Assembly (NCBI RefSeq): GCF_963678425.1
Contig: NZ_OY782854.1
Coordinates: 62,001 to 126,000 of the forward strand
Source of the DNA: an uncultured Bacteroides sp.
GTDB taxonomy: Bacteria; Bacteroidota; Bacteroidia; Bacteroidales; Bacteroidaceae
Length of the DNA stretch: 64,000 nt
Direction of reading: 5' to 3'
Of the stretch, positions 59,492 to 64,000 are shown in pieces. A program made the position numbers and the translations under genes. Each line of letters starts with the position of its first letter. Position 1 is the stretch's first letter. The notes below the pieces were generated by a model. It was given only the letters and a program-made list of their open reading frames with translations, did no database searches and was not told the DNA's origin.

Positions 59492-62400
59492 ATGAAGAAA
59501 GTACATTTAATTATATTGCCTTTTATATTCTTTTTAACCAGCCTTTCCAGTTATGCACAACCGGACTTTTTTACCAAATACTATTTTAAAAACTTAAATA
59601 TCAGAGATGGCCTGTCACAGAGTACAGTAAATGCTATTTTACAGGACAGTAAAGGATTTATGTGGTTTGGAACAAAAGATGGACTAAACCGGTATGATGG
59701 TTTGTCTTTCCGTGTTTTTAAATTTGATGCAAATACAAAAAAATCTATAGGGAATAATTTTATTACAGCACTTTATGAGGACCAGAAAGGAAATATATTT
59801 GTGGGCACTGATGCCGGATTATATATATATTCTCCCATAACAGACTCTTTTAAACGCTTTTTATTAAGAAGTGCTCAGGGAACATCTATTGAACATTCTG
59901 TCACTTCTATTATTAGTGATAAAAAAGGAGGTATCTGGATTTCTGTAGATTCTCAGGGGCTTTTTTACTATGAATCCACACGGGAAACTCTTATTAATTA
60001 TTTTCCAGGCAAATCAAAAAAAATCATCTCTGCCAATATAACCCGTTTCTGGTTTGATGATAACGGTATTTGCTGGCTTTGTTTGTATGATGATAATTTA
60101 TATTATACCAAAGATCATTTTAAAACACTGAAACCTTTTGTTGCTGCCGACGGGAGTCAGCCTTTTAAAGATGATATTATCAATAAGCTGGTTTCGGGCC
60201 CTTATCATTATTTGTATGTTGGTTCTTCGAAAGGTGGATTGAAGGAAATTGATTTAACAACAAACAAGGTCCGCACTCTTTTGCTGAAGGATGAATCCGG
60301 AGAAATTATTTATGCGAGGGAAATTGCCTTTTATTCCAAAGATGAACTTTGGGTGGGTTCTGAATCGGGCTTGTTTATTTATCATCTGAAAACAGGGAAA
60401 TTTACACACCATACTTTTGTGAATGGCGATCCTTATTCTCTTTCTGACAATGCCATTTATTCTTTGTATAAAGATAGGGAAGGAGGTATGTGGATTGGTT
60501 CTTATTTTGGTGGCATCAATTATTATCCCAGGCAATACACTTATTTTGAGAAATTTTATTCTTCCGGAAATACAAACAGGGACTTTGGAAAAAGAGTCAG
60601 GGAATTTTGTGAAAGCAACGATGGCACTATATGGATAGGAACCGAGGATAAAGGATTGTTTAATTATAACCCGGCAACGGGAGCTATTAAGCCATTTACA
60701 AATCCGGCTATTTATCACAATGTTCATGGTCTTTGTCTGGATGGTGACTATTTATGGATCGGTACATTTGCCAAAGGGTTAAACCGGCTGAACTTAAAAA
60801 CAAAGGAGATAAAGTCTTATCATAAAGGGGCTGGACTGAATGCGTTAAGTGCAAATGATATTTTTACGATTTGCCGTTCGGCTTCGGGTGTTCTTTGGAT
60901 AGGAACTACTTATGGCTTGATGCGTTATAATAGGCAAACGGATGATTTTACCCGTATTCCTGAGTTAAACGGGAAATTTATTTATGATATAAAAGAAGAT
61001 ACACACGGTAATCTGTGGCTGGCTACTTATGCTAACGGGGCTTATCGGTATGATATAAACAAAAAGAAGTGGAAGAACTATCTGTATAATGAAAATGATA
61101 ACAACAGCCTTCCGTATAATAAGGTAGTGAGTCTCTTTGAAGATAGCCAAAGACAAATATGGCTGACTACACAAGGTAGAGGATTCTGCAAATTTAATCC
61201 GGATTCGGAAACATTCACCAGATATGGTTCCAAAGATGGATTGCCTAATGATGTGATTTATCAGATTGTGGAGGATGAAAACGGGATGTTCTGGATTACT
61301 ACAAATGCAGGATTGGTCAGATTTAATCCTCAGACAAGAAGTAGTAAAGTATTTACTGTGGCTAATGGACTGCTGGGTAACCAGTTTAATTTCCGTTCAG
61401 GTTTCAAAGCTAAAAATGGAACTATTTATCTGGGTAGTATAGACGGATTCATTTCTTTCAATCCGGAAACGTTCTCTGATAATAAATACATTCCTTATGT
61501 AGCTATTACCGACTTTTTACTTTTTAATAAACCTGTACCTGTTGGTGAAGAAGATTCTCCATTGAAAACAAGCATTACTTACTCTGATGCAATTGTGCTC
61601 GATGCTGATCAAAACTCTTTTTCTCTGCGGATAGCAGCTTTAAGTTATCAGGCTCCGCAAATGAACCGGCTGATGTATAAATTAGAAGGTTTTGATAAAG
61701 AGTGGCTTTCTGTTACCGGGAACTCTCTTATTACTTATTCAAACCTGGAGTATGGCGATTATGTGTTCAGAGTGAGAGCATCTAACAGCGATGGTGTCTG
61801 GAATAATAAAGAGACAACTTTGCATATTAAAATTCGCCCCCCGTTTTACCTTTCAGTGTGGGCTTATTGCTTCTACATATTGTTCATTTCTGCTTCTGTA
61901 GTATATATTGTGTCTTATTTTAGAAGGAGGAGTGAAAGAAAGCATCAGCGCCAGATGGAAAAATTTGAGCAGGAAAAGGAACATGAAATCTATAATGCCA
62001 AAATTGATTTTTTTACGAATGTGGCTCACGAAATCCGTACTCCGCTTACCTTAATTAAAGGTCCGCTGGAGAACATTATTCTGAGAAAGGATGTGGATAC
62101 AGAGACAAAAGAGGACTTAAATATTATGAACCGGAATACAGAAAGGCTTTTAAATCTGACAAACCAGCTTCTTGATTTCCGGAAAACAGAAAGTCAGGGC
62201 TTTCGTCTTAGTTTTATAAAATGTAATATCTCTGATTTACTGAGAGAAACTTATCTTCGCTTTACACCTCTGACAAAGCAAAAAGGAATAGACTTTAAAC
62301 TTAATGTTCCGGAAACTGATTTTTATGCTCATGTGGACAAAGAAGCATTTACTAAGATTCTTAGTAATCTGTTCAATAATGCAGTGAAATATTCAGAGTC

Positions 62401-63517
62401 GCATATTTATGCAACACTGGAAGTTGACTCTTATCAGCAAGAGGCTACCGTTTTTAGGGTGCGGGTGGTAAATGATGGTCAGATTATTCCGGCAAGTATG
62501 AGAGATGAGATTTTTAAACCATTTGTACGCTACGATGAGAACGGAGCAAATAAACAAACCACCGGTACAGGGATTGGATTGGCATTATCTCGTTCTTTAG
62601 CTGAATTGCATCAGGGAAGCTTGTGCATGGACAATGTGAACGATTGCAACAGTTTCTGTCTGACATTACCGGCTGTTCAGAACCGAATTATCAATCTGGA
62701 CATGGAGACTGTAAACACTCAGAGTGAAAAAAATGGTTCTATGGTTAAATCTGCAATGGCAAGTGATAATAAGTCGGTGGTTCTGGTTGTGGAAGACAAT
62801 CCGGATATGCTGTCGTTTGTTGTAAAACAAATTTCTTCTACTTATACGGTTCTTACTGCCACAAATGGGAAAGAAGCTTTGGAAATTTTGGATAACAATT
62901 ATGTTAATCTTGTGGTGAGTGATGTGATGATGCCTGTTATGGGAGGCTTTGAACTTTGCCGGATTATAAAATCTGACCTTAATTATAGCCATATACCTGT
63001 TGTTCTGCTAACTGCCAAAACAAATATGCAATCTAAAATTGAAGGACTGGAGCTGGGGGCAGATGCATATATAGACAAACCTTTCTCTGTAGAATATTTG
63101 CTGGCTAATATTGCCAATTTAATTCAGAATCGTGAAAAGTTGCGCCAGGCATTTGCAAAATCGCCATTTCTGGATGCTAATACGATGGCACTGACTAAGG
63201 CTGACGAAGAGTTTCTGGAAAAACTAAATGACATTATTCAAACCAATTTGCATAATCCTGATTTTAGCATTGATGATATGGCTGATACATTTAATATGAG
63301 CCGTTCCAGTTTTTACAGGAAAATAAAAGGGGTTCTTGATTTAACCCCGAATGAATATCTTCGTCTGGAACGTTTGAAGAAAGCTGCGCAATTATTAAAG
63401 GAAGGAGAAAACCGGGTGAATGAGATTTGCTATATAGTAGGCTTTAACTCTCCGTCATACTTTTCTAAATGTTTCCAGAAACAATTCGGAGTACTTCCCA
63501 AAGATTTTATAGCCTGA
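59492..63517 (+). CDS. Hybrid two-component system regulator (HTCS)
   Basis: A 1341-residue one-protein signalling system: signal peptide (SLSSYAQ); periplasmic two-bladed propeller sensor of Reg_prop repeats (about 35-690; IWIGTEDKG, MWFGTKDGLNRYDG); Y_Y_Y domain (about 705-775); one membrane helix (about 787-808); HisKA with His near 845 in NVAHEIRTPLTLIK; HATPase (about 950-1060; GTGIGLALSRSLAEL); receiver with phospho-Asp in VVSDVMMPVMGG near 1144; AraC helix-turn-helix (about 1240-1341; FSIDDMADTFNMSRSSFYRK). HTCSs sense carbohydrate breakdown products and induce polysaccharide-use loci. It is immediately upstream of a GH2 gene, its likely target. Confidence 0.95.
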   Translation: MKKVHLIILPFIFFLTSLSSYAQPDFFTKYYFKNLNIRDGLSQSTVNAILQDSKGFMWFGTKDGLNRYDGLSFRVFKFDANTKKSIGNNFITALYEDQKGNIFVGTDAGLYIYSPITDSFKRFLLRSAQGTSIEHSVTSIISDKKGGIWISVDSQGLFYYESTRETLINYFPGKSKKIISANITRFWFDDNGICWLCLYDDNLYYTKDHFKTLKPFVAADGSQPFKDDIINKLVSGPYHYLYVGSSKGGLKEIDLTTNKVRTLLLKDESGEIIYAREIAFYSKDELWVGSESGLFIYHLKTGKFTHHTFVNGDPYSLSDNAIYSLYKDREGGMWIGSYFGGINYYPRQYTYFEKFYSSGNTNRDFGKRVREFCESNDGTIWIGTEDKGLFNYNPATGAIKPFTNPAIYHNVHGLCLDGDYLWIGTFAKGLNRLNLKTKEIKSYHKGAGLNALSANDIFTICRSASGVLWIGTTYGLMRYNRQTDDFTRIPELNGKFIYDIKEDTHGNLWLATYANGAYRYDINKKKWKNYLYNENDNNSLPYNKVVSLFEDSQRQIWLTTQGRGFCKFNPDSETFTRYGSKDGLPNDVIYQIVEDENGMFWITTNAGLVRFNPQTRSSKVFTVANGLLGNQFNFRSGFKAKNGTIYLGSIDGFISFNPETFSDNKYIPYVAITDFLLFNKPVPVGEEDSPLKTSITYSDAIVLDADQNSFSLRIAALSYQAPQMNRLMYKLEGFDKEWLSVTGNSLITYSNLEYGDYVFRVRASNSDGVWNNKETTLHIKIRPPFYLSVWAYCFYILFISASVVYIVSYFRRRSERKHQRQMEKFEQEKEHEIYNAKIDFFTNVAHEIRTPLTLIKGPLENIILRKDVDTETKEDLNIMNRNTERLLNLTNQLLDFRKTESQGFRLSFIKCNISDLLRETYLRFTPLTKQKGIDFKLNVPETDFYAHVDKEAFTKILSNLFNNAVKYSESHIYATLEVDSYQQEATVFRVRVVNDGQIIPASMRDEIFKPFVRYDENGANKQTTGTGIGLALSRSLAELHQGSLCMDNVNDCNSFCLTLPAVQNRIINLDMETVNTQSEKNGSMVKSAMASDNKSVVLVVEDNPDMLSFVVKQISSTYTVLTATNGKEALEILDNNYVNLVVSDVMMPVMGGFELCRIIKSDLNYSHIPVVLLTAKTNMQSKIEGLELGADAYIDKPFSVEYLLANIANLIQNREKLRQAFAKSPFLDANTMALTKADEEFLEKLNDIIQTNLHNPDFSIDDMADTFNMSRSSFYRKIKGVLDLTPNEYLRLERLKKAAQLLKEGENRVNEICYIVGFNSPSYFSKCFQKQFGVLPKDFIA

Positions 63518-63657
63518 TTAGTCTTTAATAATGCTAAAAAGGAACTTTTTATTTAATTGTCTCACTATCTGAACTAAAAGTTATATTCTATTTCATATTT
63601 GGCACGAAAATTCTATTTAATGGGACGTTTGTTTTATCTAAAAATTAACTGATATTA

Positions 63658-63665
63658 TACTTTTG
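63658..63665 (+). promoter_or_regulatory. TAnnTTTG promoter box for the GH2 gene
   Basis: TACTTTTG, exact consensus, 24 bases before the GH2 start codon; TTTG at 63628-63631 may be the upstream element. It would be the natural target of the adjacent HTCS. Confidence 0.55.
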
Positions 63666-63689
63666 TCACAAACCAAAATATGATATTGT

Positions 63690-64000
63690 ATGATAAAGCA
63701 ACTTCTCACTTTAATGACTTTTACATTATGTGTATCCGCTTCTGCTCAATGGAAGCCAGCCGGAGATAAAATAAAAACAAGCTGGGCTGATAAAATAGAT
63801 ATAAATAAGGTATTACCTGAATATCCCCGTCCTATTATGGAACGTGGTGAATGGCAAAATCTGAATGGATTGTGGAACTATGCTATTTTACCTGCCGGAA
63901 AATCTGTTCCTCAAACATATGATGGAAAAATTCTGGTTCCTTTTGCTCTTGAATCTTCTTTATCCGGAGTAACAAAAGAATTGGGCGATAAAAATGAATT
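63690..64000 (+). CDS. Glycoside hydrolase family 2 enzyme, N-terminal part (runs off the window)
   Basis: The 103 visible codons start with a Sec signal (MIKQLLTLMTFTLCVSASAQ) and continue YPRPIMERGEWQNLNGLWNY and KILVPFALESSLSGV, the typical GH2 sugar-binding domain entry (W-x-N-L-N-G-x-W and VPF-ES-LSGV). GH2 members are beta-galactosidases, beta-mannosidases and beta-glucuronidases; the catalytic domain lies outside the window, so the specificity is unknown. The neighbouring HTCS marks it as part of a polysaccharide-use locus. Confidence 0.88.
   Translation, partial: MIKQLLTLMTFTLCVSASAQWKPAGDKIKTSWADKIDINKVLPEYPRPIMERGEWQNLNGLWNYAILPAGKSVPQTYDGKILVPFALESSLSGVTKELGDKNE

Overview
The window looks like a chromosomal segment of a gut-type Bacteroides or a close relative (Bacteroidota). 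The evidence is the recurring TAnnTTTG promoter element, a hybrid two-component regulator beside a GH2 glycosidase, a BT4734/BF3469-type VirE protein, FISUMP, DUF4876 and DUF6850 outer-membrane families, and many lipobox-type signal peptides. All genus-level statements are inference from family content.

Region by region. 1-1.7 kb is a transposon graveyard: a broken ISAon1-type fragment, an AT-rich dispersed repeat and an IS30-family transposase. 2.3-5.1 kb is an ammonium module (porin, PII protein, Amt). 5.3-9.8 kb has a second copy of the dispersed repeat, a HAD phosphatase, a lipocalin-MsrB fusion lipoprotein, an ahpF-like remnant, and the radical SAM / TIGR03915 DNA-repair pair. 9.9-14.3 kb has a GH3 beta-glycosidase and a CocE-type hydrolase. 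14.4-16.3 kb is a cobalamin-binding protein with a CarH-like W-x9-EH motif followed by a PAS histidine kinase. 16.5-22.7 kb is an envelope operon: two DUF3857/transglutaminase-fold proteins (one without its catalytic Cys) and an M13 peptidase lipoprotein. 22.8-26.7 kb has an SDR enzyme and a TonB receptor/ECF S-component pair lying between a 14-codon ADP-ribosylglycohydrolase remnant and a truncated aldo/keto reductase. 27.1-33.2 kb is a lipoate-dependent 2-oxoacid dehydrogenase operon (E3, lipoate ligase, E2, fused E1) ending in a flavodoxin.

33.2-42.7 kb is the most unusual part. An FKBP 3'-end fragment and an orphan HipB-like repressor with three regularly spaced operator sites are followed by a four-gene AT-rich cassette: DUF2075 nuclease-helicase, FRG-domain protein, TcmP (three-Cys-motif partner) and DUF5131/Gp37-Gp68 three-Cys protein. 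This is a good candidate for an undescribed anti-phage system. Beyond it lie an unidentified broken gene, a lipoprotein, a four-unit 22-bp tandem repeat, a VirE-type P-loop protein and an intact FKBP gene whose 3' end matches the fragment at 33.2 kb.

42.9-46.9 kb holds hybrid-cluster protein, an AraC regulator, pirin and DoxX. 47.1-58.1 kb holds a thioredoxin-like lipoprotein, a FISUMP lipoprotein and a TonB receptor-DUF4876-DUF6850-M16 peptidase operon resembling a protein-import-and-digest system. This block is bracketed by a 48-bp direct repeat of the doxX 3' end. 58.4-64.0 kb holds a porin-like barrel, a full hybrid two-component regulator and the start of a GH2 enzyme that runs off the window.

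A recurring theme is that accessory blocks are edged by small remnants of ordinary genes (FKBP, doxX, ahpF, ADP-ribosylglycohydrolase, aldo/keto reductase), suggesting repeated insertion or deletion at gene ends. No rRNA, tRNA, CRISPR array or integrase gene was seen.
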